64,000 nucleotides of DNA from Prinsepia uniflora (lineage: Eukaryota; Streptophyta; Magnoliopsida; Rosales; Rosaceae). The DNA is taken from the NCBI GenBank assembly GCA_032719365.1, contig CM064863.1, positions 24,251,137 through 24,315,136 of the forward strand, read 5' to 3'. The notes beneath the pieces are model-generated. The model was not told the origin of the DNA. It was given only the letters and a program-made list of their open reading frames with translations, and did not search any database. A program made the position numbers and the translations under genes. Every line of letters starts with the position of its first letter. Position 1 is the first letter of the stretch. Shown in pieces: positions 46,954-59,154 of this stretch.

Positions 46954-49900
46954 ATGCCTCCAAGGAGGATTCCTCATACACGAACTGACGAGGATCTGGA
47001 AAGGGAAATGGAATGCGCAACCATTGAGCGGGCTCAACGTCTGGGAGCCACACCTTTCAACGGGGGATCAAACCCCGAAGATGCTCATGATTGGATCACC
47101 AAATGGGAAAGGATCTTCACGGTGATGCACTGCCCTCCGGGCGAACGGGTGACCATGGCGGCCTTCTTACTGGAAGGAGGAGCTTACCAGTGGTGGCACG
47201 GCCTTGAAATGTCTGGATGGTCTGTCCATACCACTACTTGGGAAGCTTTCCGTTCCCGATTTCTGGACCAGTACTACCCGCGATCGTTTCGTGCGGCACG
47301 GGAGGCTGAGTTCCTGCGGCTGGAGCAGGGGGATATGTCCGTTGCGGACTACGAGCTGAATTTCGGAAAACTATCCCAGTTCTCTGCATCATTCGTGAGC
47401 ACGGAGGAGGACAAATGCCAAAGGTTTGAGCTTGGACTCCGAGGGGAGATCCGGGCAAGTGTGACTGCTGCTACTCATGTTTCTCTGAGAGATATGGTCG
47501 ACGCTGCGGTGCGTGTCGAGGCCAGTCTGGCGGCACACCAGACACGACAGCCTTCGGGCGAGGGGCGACGTCAGGATCGCCCACATCGTGGGCCATCGGG
47601 CCAGAAGAACAACAAGGGAGGAGGCTACAGGGGAGCACCCTCATCCTTCAAGGGTCGTGGCTGGTCAGGTCGACGTGGAGGCTCTCAGGGCAAAGGATCT
47701 GGATACAACTCTGGGCAGCGTTCATCTTGGAGCGGTGCTTCTGGTGGGCATTCGGATAGGACGAGACCAGTAACCTGTTTTGCGTGTGGAGAAGAAGGCC
47801 ACTATGCTTGTGATTGCCCGCTGTTGTCCAAGAGCAACGACGCTGGGGGCTCTAGTGTGGTGCAGAGCACCGCTTCTCACACTAATGGAGGTCGCGGTCA
47901 TGGAGGTGACCGTGGTGCTGGGCGTGGCGCGCGCGGGCGCGGAGGAAATGGAGGGCCTAGGGCCCAGGTGTTTGCAATGACCCAGCAGCAGGCGAGGACT
48001 GCCCCAGGCGTGGTTACAGGTACACTACATATCTTAAACCTTCTTGTACGTGTGTTGATGGATGCGGGGGCTACACATTCTTTTATTTCGAGGAGTTGTG
48101 CTGGTATGCTTGATTGTGTGGTATCAGCCTTAGATTGCGAAATGGGTGTTGGTACCCCGATGGGCATCGTGTACCTTGTGAATCAGGTGATTCGGAGGTG
48201 CCCGGTAAGAATTGAAGATGTGGATTTACCAGCGGATTTGATTATTCTGTATATCCACGACTTCGATGTAATTCTGGGGATGGATTGGCTATCGGAGCAT
48301 GGGTCGCTCATCGATTGCTGTAGCAAGCAGGTGATTTTGCGAAGCCCGGGTTTGCCGGAGGTTATCTTTCAGGGGGAACGTGACGGTTCGCCTCCTGAAG
48401 CGATTTCTTCACTTACTGCTACCAAACTTCTACGGAAGGGATGCCAGGGTTATCTGGCGCATGTCGTGTCAGATCAGGTTGATACCCCGGGTATCGACGA
48501 GATACCGGTGGTACGTGAGTTTCCGGATGTGTTCCCGGAAGACTTACCTGGATTACCGCCATCGCGGGAGATCGAGTTTACAATTGAACTACTCCCGAGT
48601 ACCCGACCTATATCTCAGGCACCATACCGGATGGCGCCGGCCGAGTTAAGAGAACTCAAGACTCAATTGCAGGAGTTGGTGGATTTGGGATACGTCCGAC
48701 CAAGTACTTCACCGTGGGGAGCACCGGTGTTGTTCGTAAAGAAGAAGAAGGGGAGTCTCCGTTTGTGCATTGACTATCGGCAACTCAACAAGGTGACACT
48801 GAGGAACCAGTATCCTCTACCCAGGATCGATGACCTTTTTGACCAGTTGCGGGGAGCACAGTGCTTCTCAAAGATTGATTTGCGGTCTGGGTATCACCAA
48901 CTGAGGATTTCGGAGGAGGATATTCCGAAAACTGCCTTTCGAACCCGTTACGGACACTACGAGTTCCTTGTGATGCCTTTCGTCTTGACGAATGCTCCGG
49001 CAGCATTCATGGATCTGATGAACCGGGTTTTTCGACCCTACTTGGATAAGTACGTGATTGTGTTCATCGATGATATCTTGGTGTACTTGAGGAGTGCCCG
49101 AGCACATGAGGAACATCTACGGTTGGTGTTGGAGAAGCTGAGACAAGAACAATTGTACGCCAAGCTGAGCAAGTGTCAGTTTTGGCTGAGCAGTATTGGT
49201 TTTCTGGGACACGTGATATCGACGGATAGGATTAGCATAGATCCCCAGAAAACAGAAGCGGTGACTAACTGGGCTAGACCGACAACAGTAACGGAAGTGC
49301 GGAGTTTTGTCGGGTTAGCAGGCTACTACCGAAGATTCGTGGAGGGTTTCTCCAAAATTGCTGCACCATTGACTCGTCTGACTCGGAAGGGAGTGAAGTT
49401 TATTTGGGACGAGCAGTGTGATCAGAGTTTCCAAGAATTGAAGGATCGATTGACCACTGCACCTGTCCTTGCATTGCCGGATGACAGTGGAGAGTTCTTG
49501 GTCTTTAGTGACGCATCCCTACAAGGTTTGGGCTGCGTGTTGATGCAGACTGGCAAGGTTATCGCCTACGCATCCCGGCAGCTAAAGACTCGTGAGTTGA
49601 ACTACCCAACCCATGATTTGGAGTTGACAGCAGTGGTTCATGCTCTAAAAATCTGGAGACATTACCTATCCGGCGCAACGTGCCGGATATACACCGACCA
49701 CCAGTGCTTAAAGTACCTATTCACTCAGAAGGAGCTTAACATGAGACAACGAAGATGGTTGGAACTGCTGAAGGATTATGACTGTACAATTGAGTACCAT
49801 CCGGGTAAGGCCAATGTGGTGGCAGATGCACTCAGCAGGAAGTCAGCGGGATCTGTTGCACACCTAGGGATGGTGTATCTTCCTTTGCTGGTGGAACGCC

Positions 49901-50004
49901 GGAAGGCGGGAGTTATTTTGGATACATATGAGCATGGAGTTTTGTTGGCCAGCTTTCATGTACGACCAGTGCTGATTGATCGGATCATCGAAGCACAACT
50001 TTAG
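46954..50004 (+). CDS. Element V gag-pol polyprotein, gag to RNase H
   Basis: A frame of 1016 codons from the ATG at 46954 (MPPRRIPHT). Domains by residue: gag capsid region about 40-200 (WWHGLEM, FLDQYYPRSFR), a Gly/Arg-rich linker, zinc knuckle CFACGEEGHYACDC from 275, protease DAGATHSF at 370 and ILGMDWL, reverse transcriptase about 570-770 (KIDLRSGYHQLRI; active site FIDDILVYL with Asp 706-707), and RNase H from about 850 (FSDASLQGLG, YTDHQCLKYLF, EYHPGKANVVADALSRK). It ends at TAG 50002-50004, just before integrase, while the same frame continues open. That stop is likely a mutation, since the family makes one polyprotein. MPFVLTNAP has Val where the motif normally has Gly. Confidence 0.93.
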   Translation: MPPRRIPHTRTDEDLEREMECATIERAQRLGATPFNGGSNPEDAHDWITKWERIFTVMHCPPGERVTMAAFLLEGGAYQWWHGLEMSGWSVHTTTWEAFRSRFLDQYYPRSFRAAREAEFLRLEQGDMSVADYELNFGKLSQFSASFVSTEEDKCQRFELGLRGEIRASVTAATHVSLRDMVDAAVRVEASLAAHQTRQPSGEGRRQDRPHRGPSGQKNNKGGGYRGAPSSFKGRGWSGRRGGSQGKGSGYNSGQRSSWSGASGGHSDRTRPVTCFACGEEGHYACDCPLLSKSNDAGGSSVVQSTASHTNGGRGHGGDRGAGRGARGRGGNGGPRAQVFAMTQQQARTAPGVVTGTLHILNLLVRVLMDAGATHSFISRSCAGMLDCVVSALDCEMGVGTPMGIVYLVNQVIRRCPVRIEDVDLPADLIILYIHDFDVILGMDWLSEHGSLIDCCSKQVILRSPGLPEVIFQGERDGSPPEAISSLTATKLLRKGCQGYLAHVVSDQVDTPGIDEIPVVREFPDVFPEDLPGLPPSREIEFTIELLPSTRPISQAPYRMAPAELRELKTQLQELVDLGYVRPSTSPWGAPVLFVKKKKGSLRLCIDYRQLNKVTLRNQYPLPRIDDLFDQLRGAQCFSKIDLRSGYHQLRISEEDIPKTAFRTRYGHYEFLVMPFVLTNAPAAFMDLMNRVFRPYLDKYVIVFIDDILVYLRSARAHEEHLRLVLEKLRQEQLYAKLSKCQFWLSSIGFLGHVISTDRISIDPQKTEAVTNWARPTTVTEVRSFVGLAGYYRRFVEGFSKIAAPLTRLTRKGVKFIWDEQCDQSFQELKDRLTTAPVLALPDDSGEFLVFSDASLQGLGCVLMQTGKVIAYASRQLKTRELNYPTHDLELTAVVHALKIWRHYLSGATCRIYTDHQCLKYLFTQKELNMRQRRWLELLKDYDCTIEYHPGKANVVADALSRKSAGSVAHLGMVYLPLLVERRKAGVILDTYEHGVLLASFHVRPVLIDRIIEAQL

Positions 50005-51400
50005 GATCCGATACTCTGTATTTACAGGATTGAGGTCGATGCGGATGGGAGACAGGATTTTACTATCCGGGATGATGGAGCACTTGTGAAGTTAGGCCGT
50101 TTGTGTGTACCTGTAGTGGCAGAATTACGGGCCGAGATTCTTGAGGAGGCCCATAGTTCGGCCTATGCTATGCATCCGGGAGGTACAAAGATGTACCGTA
50201 ACCTCCAGAACCATTATTGGTGGCCAGGAATGAAGAAGGATATTGTTGAGTTCGTGAGCAGATGCTTAACTTGTCAGCAGGTTAAGGCGGAACGGCAGAG
50301 ACCGTATGGGGCTATGCATCCACTTCCGATTCCCGAGTGGAAGTGGGATCACATCACCATGGACTTCGTCTTTAAGTTACCAAGGACTCAGTGTGGAGTT
50401 GACGGGGTATGGGTGATCGTGGACCGGTAAAACCAAGTCAGCCCATTTTATGCCAGTTCAGGAGACTTATAAACCTAACCGACTGGCTCAATTGTTTGTA
50501 AAAGAAATCATACGATTGCATGATACGCCGGAATCGATCGTGTCCGATTGTGATCCGCGTTTCACTTCCAGGTTCTGGCGGAGTTTGCAAGCTACTTTGG
50601 GAAGAACCCTACGTTTCAGTACTACGTTCCATCCACAGACCGATGGACAGTCTGAGAGGACCATTCAGACCTTGGAGGACATGATGAGGTCATGTGTGCT
50701 ACAGTTTCAGGATTCATCGGATACTCATTTGCCGTTGATGGAATTCGCTTACAACAACAACTATCAGACAAGCATCGGGATGGCACCCTATGAGGCACTG
50801 TATGGTCGACAGTGTAGGACACCTATCTGCTGGATGGAGATAGGGGAGCGAGCGGCCGTAGGGCCAGAATTGATGGACTTAACCCAAGAAACTGTTTGGG
50901 TTATCAAGGAAAGATTGAAGGCGGCACAGGATCGCCAAAAGAGTTATGCCGATCGACGGATTCGAGACTTGAAATTTGAAGTGGGAGATTTTGCCTTCCT
51001 GAAGTTATCTCCGTGGAAAGGGATTATCCGTTTTGGTCTACGGGGGAAACTGAGTCCACGTTTTATCGGACCATATGAGATCGTGGAGAGGATTGGCAGG
51101 GTTGCATACAGATTGGCACTACCTCCAGAACTTTCTAGAGTTCACGATGTTTTTCACGTATCGATGCTGCGAAAGTACGTACATGATGCTTCCCATGTAC
51201 TAGGGGAACAACCTATCGAACTACTAGGGGATTTGAGCTTTGAGGAACAACCGGTACAGATCTTGGATCGGAAGGACAAGGTACTACGTCGGAAAACGAT
51301 CCTTCTCGTGAAGATTCTTTGGAGAAACCAGAATGTGGAAGAAGCCACATGGGAGCCCGAGGCTCAGATGCGAGAGCAATTTCCTCATTTGTTTCTTTGA
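50005..51400 (+). pseudogene. Element V integrase and chromodomain-like tail, frameshifted
   Basis: After the TAG, the zinc-binding part of integrase (HSSAYAMHPGGTKMYRNLQ, CLTCQQVKAE) and the first catalytic Asp (WDHITMDFV) are in the original frame up to TAA near 50430. An extra base there moves the reading to another frame, which holds SIVSDCDPRF and PQTDGQSERTIQ (second Asp and Glu), then SPRFIGPYEIVERIG and the end ILLVKILWRNQNVEEATWEPE. That last part resembles the chromodomain of plant chromoviruses, which targets integration to marked chromatin. Stop TGA at 51398. Confidence 0.9.
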
Positions 51401-51421
51401 AATTTCGGGACGAAATTTCTT

Positions 51422-51433
51422 AAGGGGGGAAGG
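51422..51433 (+). other. Polypurine tract of element V
   Basis: aaggggggaagg, directly before the 3' LTR, preceded by a 'tttcgggacgaaattt' box shared with element G. Confidence 0.88.
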
Positions 51434-51434
51434 T

Positions 51435-53627
51435 TGTAACACCCCGGAAATTCGAGGATTTTAATATTGTAATTTAATGTATGAATTGACGTTTTTACCC
51501 TTGTGAATGGTATGTCCAAATTGTTGACTTTTTGATTTGTGGGTCAAACGGACTTTGACCAATGACCGTGACGTAGTTCGGGACGTCACGAGTCCATAGA
51601 CACGTGGCACGTCCAATTCGGACGCTCAGGGAGGAAGTTATGACTATCGGAAGTTCAGGAGCATTACCGTAATTTGGACTTTAGGGGCGAAAATGTTGAC
51701 TTTTCGTTTGGCAACTAATTTTCACACGACCCAAGGACCGTTAGGTAGGTCTCGATGCCCTGAGTCCGTATACAGGCGGCACGCCGAAATCGGACCTCGT
51801 ATGGCTGAGTTACAGGTCTAGAAAGTGAGGGGCATTTTGGTAATTATTAAACCAGGGGCATTTTGGTCATTTTCCCTGGTTACTGTAGCAACCGCGGGGG
51901 ACCATGGACGGCACCACCATGTGCGGTGGTTCAGTGTGCAATTGTTTATGCAATTGTGTGCTGGAAAGGAAGGGCTATCTATTGCTGGGCTGAACCATCC
52001 ACCTGCACGGTCGAATTGATTAATGAAGATTCGAACCTTTTTCGGGGAATAAAGTTCAGTGGACAGTGAGGCTTCCACGAGCCTCTGGGACAGCTTGAAA
52101 TGTTTTAAACTGATTAAGTAGTGAATGAGCTTCACTCTGCAGTTGAAAGGACTGAAAATAGGAGAGGAACTAGAGAGAAGCCATTTCGAGAAATTTTGGA
52201 GGGAAATTGGGTTTTCAATTTCTGGTGATCGTTGGGCCAAACCAAGGCCTGGTTTAGCTTTCTGGGAGCAATTGGAACTTAGCCATATCAAATTCGAGAG
52301 GAACCAGCCACTGTTGGCCTGGAACTGAGGTTCCTGTTTCAGTGGAGTTGCAGAGATTCGGACGATCACTTACAGGTAATACCTTGGTAAATTGATCATT
52401 TGTTTTAGTTCGTTTTAGCCTTAGGAAGCTTACTGGGAGGTTAATTTGATTTTGGTTTGGAAACTAGTGAGTTGGGGTGATCAACCCGTTTGGTTGATCA
52501 CGGGTCGAATGGCCAGTTAATGGACTTGTCGAGGCAAATTATTGTCACAAAACTTAAATTCAAAGAATAATAAACATGTTAGGATCAAATTGGATTGAAA
52601 TCGAGTTGAAATTCAGGGTTAATTGCCCGGGTTATATCGCGGGTTGAAGGTCCGAGTAGCAGGGCTATCGGGTGAGGAAGGTGACACTGTAGCAGCTATA
52701 GTGTCAGGCGCGTGACTTTCACGCGCAACCACTTAGGGCGGCGCGTGAGGGCGCGTTGGGGCTTATCTTCGATCACGATCAACATGACTTTTGTTCCTCT
52801 CATCATTCTGAACATTTTTGGTGAATTAACCATGTTGATCTGGGATTGTTAGGAGGGTCAGTCTAGGGCCGGTTGTCTCGGGAAACGTGTTGACGGTTTT
52901 CCCGAGCCGGTTTCTGTTTCGGACTTTTTGGTCAAATGTTTAAGACTTGTTGTGACCCTTACGTGTGACAGGAATTGTACGATAATCCCGGTACAAGTTC
53001 GTACGCGCAGGTTCACCGCAGGATCGTACTGTGCGTGGGCCCGATTTCATTAAACCCTTGCATGCTTAAATGTTTTCTGATTTACTTATATGTTCACGTG
53101 CTGGAATCAAGAAACGGTTTTGATGATATTAAAATTATGGTTATGGCACGTTTCACGGTATTTAGGCTTGAGACCCGTCTGATGAAACTTAAAGATCGGT
53201 TTGGATTTTATCTATGTATATATCTGTTTTGGAAGTGGATATCAATAAAATGTATTTGGTACTGCACTGTATAGATCCATTCTTATGATACTGTCTCCTC
53301 CGGATGTGGTACCCCGGAGTGGTCATGGCGCATTGCCTGCGAGGGGTCATTCTACGGAGAAACCGGACCGTAAAATGACTCAGGAGCAGGATTGCTTATT
53401 GGACGTCAGGGACGTCGAGCGTCTAGGACGCTAGGCATTTGAGATGCCGTACCTGGACAGGGCCCGGGGATTGGACTCGGAATTGAGACCCGAGTGGCAC
53501 GCGTAGCCTTAAGACTGTGACCTTATTGGACGTCAAGGACGTCAAACATCGGGGATGTTAGGATTGGAGTGTATAGTGCAGTGGCTAAAATTATGTTTAT
53601 GGTTTTATTACATGCCTTATGGTTCAT
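51435..53627 (+). repeat. 3' LTR of element V, truncated
   Basis: Collinear with the 5' LTR to the point matching about 46404, after ttatggttcat. It then switches to LTR B sequence. By eye the LTR pair differs at several percent of sites near the 5' end and less further on. Confidence 0.9.
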
Positions 53628-53895
53628 TTTAAGGCATCCGAAACCATCATCCAGCAAATCCAATCCAAAACCATTTTAAAACCATTTCCAAATCCATGTT
53701 CAAATCCGAATCCGAAATCACCATTTCGAATTCCAAGCCGAATTCGAAATCATCATCCTGAATCCAAATCCATAATCTATTTCCAAATCCGAATCCGAAA
53801 CCATCATTCCGTAAGCCAGCATCCGGAATAATCATTCCGAACCCAAATCCAGAAATCCACAAATTTGAAACATTTTTTCGAAATCCAATTCCAAC
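53628..53895 (-). repeat. LTR B, middle part with GGATTTGG-type low-complexity block
   Basis: This C/A-rich stretch on the plus strand (GGATTTGG/GGATTCGG on the minus strand) is repeated at 59155-59340 in the other LTR of B. It is also related to 1855-2165 in element G on the opposite strand. The right end is the CCAAC target site of solo LTR D. Confidence 0.7.
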
Positions 53896-55663
53896 TGTAA
53901 CGACCGTCCCGAATTCCATGATTAGATTAGTGACTAATCACGATTAGTGAGGCCAATCCGTGATTAGTAGGGCGAAATCGGACGAACGATGCAAAATGAC
54001 CGTTTTGCCCCTAGTCGTGGCAAAACGTTGACTTTTCATTCTGACGGTGAAATGGACTTTGACCGATGACCGTGACGTATTTAGTGATGTCATGAGCTCG
54101 TAGACAGGTGGCACATTCATTTCCGACATCCGAGGAGGAAGTTATGACGTTCGGAAGTTTAGGGGCATTTTGGTAATTTTAGTTAAAAGGAGCAAAATGT
54201 TGACTTTTTGACCAAGATGTCCGATGGCCGAGGGCCGAGGACAGTTACGTAGATAAGGACGGTACGAATCCATAGACAGGCGGCACGTCGAATTCAGACG
54301 TTCGACGGCGAAGTTACGGTTCACGGACGTTCGATGGCGAAGTTACGGTTCACGGAAGTTCGAGTGCACTATTGCACGAATTACGAGACGAGTTCGCTTT
54401 TGGACTCTAGCGGGCCCTGATATTTGTCCTGATGCCCAATGGATGAGTGACAAGTGTCACCCATCCAATGGACACCCTATTTCATTCATGCACCGTGCAA
54501 ACCATTCCATTTTCCTCATTCAAAACCATTCACCCGATCTCACCCTTTTCCTCCCATCCGTGCAACCCAAACCCATCCAAATTCCACCCAACACCAGGAC
54601 AGAGGACCAGGAGGCTGAGGGAGCTGTGGTGGCGGGCCTGGATGGCCAGGGCCGCCGTGAACGGCGACTGGAAGGGACGAACCCGTGCGGGTACCCGGTT
54701 AGTCCATTTTCGATCCAATTTCCATTTTTCTTGTTATGGTTCATTTTTAATGGTTTTAATGAGTGCATTAGGTTTATGGGGGGTTGTTATGACGGTTTTG
54801 GTGGTGGTTGATAGCTTAGAAGCGGTGGGGAAGGAAATGGGAAAAATGAACCGTGAGGTTCAAACTTGAACCATAGATTTTAAGGGGTTTTGATTAGGTT
54901 TAGGGATTGGGTTAGATAGGAAATGAAGAAATAGGAATTTAGGAATTGAAATGGAGGCAAACGGACAAAAAATACGGGTTTCAGGGACCTGGACCGGTCA
55001 TGCCGGTCCAAGTTGCAGGAAAAACCGGGCTGGACCGGTCGGTTGAAGGTTAGGGTTGACACTGTAGCTAGGCGCGTGAGGCCCAGCGCAACCACTTCAG
55101 GCGGCGCGTGCGGGCACGTGGGGAAGAATTTGGGGAAGTTTCCAACATGTGAAATCTTCTATTCGATGTAACGAACTTTTTGGGACTGGTTTCGTGTCGA
55201 TCGGACACCGTCTCGATAATGTTCGGGGCATCGGAAGGTTTCGGATCGGGATTAAAAATAGTTAAAAGTTGGAAAAAATTACGGGGCTTTGGTAGAAGGT
55301 TAATAAGGTAGTTAGTAACCTTCTATTATGATTTGGATAGGTTCGGGAGTCCCGGTGATGGTGATCGGCTCGGGAGAGCCTATGGCACGCAAATCGAGGC
55401 GGCAGCTCGGACGGTCTGTGAGTGGACCTTGTTTTCTAAATTGGTGCATGCATAAATATTTATTATATGTTTAAATACTTGTTTGATGATTCCATGGGTG
55501 CATTTGTATGTGGTTACGTATAAGCACGTATTTCGAGGTTTCGGCCTTATACGGTGCTTATACGGGTCTGTATTTCTTTATTGGTTTAAATGAAAAGGTT
55601 TTGGATTTCTATAAGGATAAACTCGGGTATGAGACCCATTTGGTTTTGTCTCGGGCATATGAC

Positions 55664-55916
55664 GCTATTTACGACCTTCGGGTCTAAATCATGGTCGCGA
55701 CGGGTGCTATGTGCACGGCAATCGACGATACGACGCTCGCCTCCGGATTGGGATGTGTTCCTTCCGGAGAGGTCACGATGCACGATTCGTGGTCGGGCAG
55801 CCTCCATGATCTTGTGGTGGTCGCGTCGGTTGATACGTTCACGACGACATACTAGGATTGAGGGCGGTCCTGGATGGATGGTTGCACACATCACTATGAT
55901 CGGAGTCGTGACTGAC
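55664..55916. repeat. 253-bp GC-rich insertion inside solo LTR D
   Basis: LTR G reads from gcatatgac directly to ctcagatat, whereas D has 253 more bases at this point, ending in a repeat of tgac. No terminal inverted repeat or coding frame is clear. It may be a small mobile element or captured host DNA. Confidence 0.6.
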
Positions 55917-56019
55917 CCTTAGATATCGGGCACGGTGCCCAGTTGAGTCATATGTTCGGGCACGAGACCCAGTTGTTTTACACTGATGATTTCGGGTCAG
56001 GGACCCTAGATGGATTTCC

Positions 56020-56206
56020 AAGTTCATGACGGTTTACGGGAACCAGCATGAACTCTGGAAAGGTCATTGTGGTTCATGACGGTTTATGGGAACCAGCATA
56101 ACCCTTTGTCAGGTCATTCTGGTTCATGACGGTTTATGGGAACCGGCATGAACCCTGGTTAATGGATGTTATGGATCATGACGGTTCAAGGGAACCGGAC
56201 ATGAAT
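56020..56206 (+). repeat. Four-unit 50-bp tandem array in solo LTR D
   Basis: Same repeat and spacing as 4826-5007 in LTR G, with the fourth unit diverged in the same way. Confidence 0.85.
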
Positions 56207-56990
56207 GTTTATGTTATGTATATATATGTATTCATATAGCTTCCTTTACTTGTTCTATTATCTCCGCTAGGGAGGGTCGTTGGTCTGGATGGACCCCAGA
56301 GTAGTCACGGAGCACCGACTGAGTGGAGTCACCCCCCAGTTGGGTTCCTTACTCTCAGGAAAGCTATGATTACTATTACCTCGGGTAGGGTCAGTGGTCT
56401 GCGGACATTGATCTTGACTTTGAGAAGACTCGGATTGAGACCTGGGTAGCACGCGCGTAGCTTTGGAAACCGTGATAGGATTGGTTGTGTGAAATATATG
56501 TGTATATGATATATGATATATGATATGTGATGTGTGGTTACACAGGATTTGAGCGGTGGCTCGTGTACTTGGTTTATTTCTGGTTTGGGTCGAGTCCCTT
56601 GTGGATTTGGGCAGTGGCCCGTATGGTCGTTTTCATTATGGTTCTTTCAATCTTGGTTTTGGGCTTAGTTCCCACATATGGTTTCTTTGGTTAAACGTTT
56701 TCGAATGCATGCATGCTTTTTAGTGGAGGGTATAAAGGTCTTTGATGAAATGTTTTTATAAACTCTTTATTTTTGTCCACTCACAGTCCTTCTGTTTTTA
56801 ATACCCTTCAAGTTGGATACGATGTGGACTGTAGCAGAGACCGAGATATCACATACCTCCTCCAGATCCTGGCGTACTCTGATAGCCCGAGAGGGCAAAG
56901 GTCGGAAATATCCCTTGTCTGACACTTCGCGTCAGACGGGAGCAGGGTCATCCCGCGTTAATCCCGGGGGGATTGGGATGGGTCCTGTCA

Positions 56991-58975
56991 CCAACACCCG
57001 AAATCATGTTTATCGAAATCCCTTTTTATGAACTGGGCCTCAAGCCCGAAATCACTTTTCCAAAATCCATTATGAATCATTGAAATCAAATCACATTTCA
57101 AATCCCAAAATCATAGTATAAAACCATAATCTCGTAAAACGTGTAATTTCGTAAATATCTTGAAATACGTGAAAAGCTGTAAATCATCAAGATTATATCA
57201 TAAACATAGAAATCACGTATACAAATCATATAAAAACATTTATGCATGCATCATAAGTTAGAAAGCAAAGTCCACTCACAGACCATTAGCGTCGCCGGCT
57301 CGATACGCGCGCAACTACGCTTTCCCGGCTAATCCACTATCACCGGCTTTCCCGAACCTGTCCAAATCCCATAATAAGGTCACTAACTACTTCACAATGT
57401 TCATACTAAAGCTCCGTAATTTTTCCGAATTTTTAACTATTTTTAACCGAGGCCTAACACCTTCGGACATCCCGAAACATAACGATGTCCGATTGACTTA
57501 TAACCAGTCCCAAAATATTCGTTACATTGAATATTTTAAAAGTCGTGTTGAAACCTTCCTCAAAAGGTGTGCCACGCGCCCTCATGCACCGCCCAAAGGG
57601 GCTGTGCGTGGGCCTTACGCGCCAGGCACTATGCTCGTCTTCAACCTCCTACTGAATTGGGTTCGGTTCTACTCTACAGACCCAATCCAATTGGACCAGC
57701 GTGAGAGGTTCGACGCTCTAATCCCTTTATTTTTGGTCCATTATTTCTTCTATTCAATCTTATAGCTATATCTCATCAAGTCCTATTCCTCCACGATGTC
57801 AAAACACAAAAAACCTTTTTCAAACTATCGTGTTCAATAACCAGTTATACTTCAATTGTTTTCCCCAAGTTCTCGGCACGACTAAGGCCCAAAATGCACC
57901 CTAATGACTTCAAGAAGCTTCTAAGGACCTTAAAATCGTGTTTGAGGGACTAGTTTAAGCTCACCTGGCCAGAAAGTGCCTTCGGTCGTCGGCCACCGAG
58001 ACGATCTCATGGCGGCTCCACCACCGTTCACCGCCCCACAACCACCTTCTTCCTTTCCTAGCCACCTAGTGGGTTCCATGGGATCTTCAGACCATCCTTC
58101 AATTAACCAATGTGATAAATAATCGCTAAAGCACGATTTGCCAATTTTAATTAAAAGAAACAGAACAATCACGGCATCCCACTTACCGTCCACCACGATC
58201 ACCGCCGTGGCATTCATCCTTATTGTCTCAACTCCTCTTCTCATTTCCAGTCATGATTCATGGGCAATTGATCACATTGGGAGAGGTTTGGATTCTCACG
58301 GTCACACACAAACACTCTGTTCTTCTCTGTTTTTCCAAACCCGTGCAACCAATTTTAAAACCCAAAAGTGAGGTGGCTGAAACAAGTTTGAAAATCCTCT
58401 AGAGATAGGACAAGTGTCCCAATCTCATTAATCAAGCATCCCAAGGCAGCCAAGTGGCCACTTATCACTGGGCACAGATTCCAAGGCCCAAATGACCAAA
58501 TTGCCCCTGCCTTCCAAAATTACCATTTTGCCCTTAGCATGTTTAGACTCATAATGAAACCGTCCAATGTCCGATGACAGTGTGCCGCCTGTTGTTATAC
58601 TCAGGAACTCGAGACCTACCTAACGGTCCTCGAAATGCGTGAAAACTCCATATCGTATGAAAAGTTAACAGTTTGTCCCTTTTTAACCAATTTACCAAAT
58701 TACCCTTGAACTTCCAAACATCATAAATTTTCCCTCGAATGTCGAAATTGGACGTGCCACCTGTCTATGAACTCGTGACATCCCGAACTACGTCACAGTC
58801 ATCGGCCAAAGTCCATTTGACTGCCCGAACCAAAAGTCTACCTTTTTGCCCATTCTAGGGGCAAAACCATCACTTCGCTCCGTCCGTCTGAAAGTACCTA
58901 ACTAATCACTGATTAACTTTCCTAATCTGTCATTAATCACTACTATAATCCCGGTTTTCAGGACGGGTCGTTATA
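56991..58975 (-). repeat. LTR B, right part
   Basis: Continues LTR B from the second CCAAC copy to GGACGGGTCGTTATA. On the minus strand it begins TATAACGACC, a mutated TGTAAC. A GC-rich core (cacgcgccctcatgcaccgc, 57573-57592) lies where the other copies have theirs. Confidence 0.8.
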
Positions 58976-59154
58976 ATCTCCCCCTTCAAGAATTTCATCC
59001 CCGAAATTCCGAATATCATACATCAGCAACTTACTGGGGGGAAATCCAACTGATCTCACACTTGGGTCTCCTACCGGTGTCCATCACTTGCCAATCCAAC
59101 TTATTCTGACAGTTCCCCAATTGTCCACCCAACGCGGCCAAGAGAACCAACGTT
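58976..59154 (-). mobile_element. Residual internal region of element B
   Basis: It begins on the minus-strand side with the purine tract cttgaagggggagat next to the LTR and a 'ttcggggatgaaatt' box. It then breaks off into the second LTR at about 59155, so almost the whole internal region is deleted. Confidence 0.65.

Larger units (their letters stand above)
44197..53627 (+). mobile_element. Ty3/gypsy chromovirus-type element V
   Basis: It has a 5' LTR (44197-46840), a tRNA-Met primer-binding site, gag-pol with all domains in gypsy order (protease, reverse transcriptase, RNase H, integrase), a chromodomain-like tail, a polypurine tract and a 3' LTR cut short at 53627. The tail and LTR type suggest the Tekay/Del group. 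The last 440 bp or so of the 3' LTR are deleted, so no right target-site copy exists; cgtca (44192-44196) would be the left one. Two lesions disable pol. Confidence 0.93.
53896..56990 (+). repeat. Solo LTR D nested in LTR B
   Basis: 3095 bp from TGTAACGACCGTCCC to GGGTCCTGTCA, with CCAAC at 53891-53895 and 56991-56995. It is close to the LTR of element G but has an extra 253-bp segment (55664-55916). It carries the four-unit 50-bp array at 56020-56206 and a duplicated 'acgttcgacggcgaagttac' stretch (54298-54342). Confidence 0.93.

Noticed and set aside
47513..47980. Separate Gly/Arg-rich RNA-binding protein
   Set aside because: The RGG-like stretch is the linker before the zinc knuckle in the gag part of element V.
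54443..54869. Pair of overlapping open frames of 122 and 140 codons in solo LTR D
   Set aside because: They lie in the LTR leader; the related region of LTR G (3545-3832) does not keep the same protein, so coding is unlikely.
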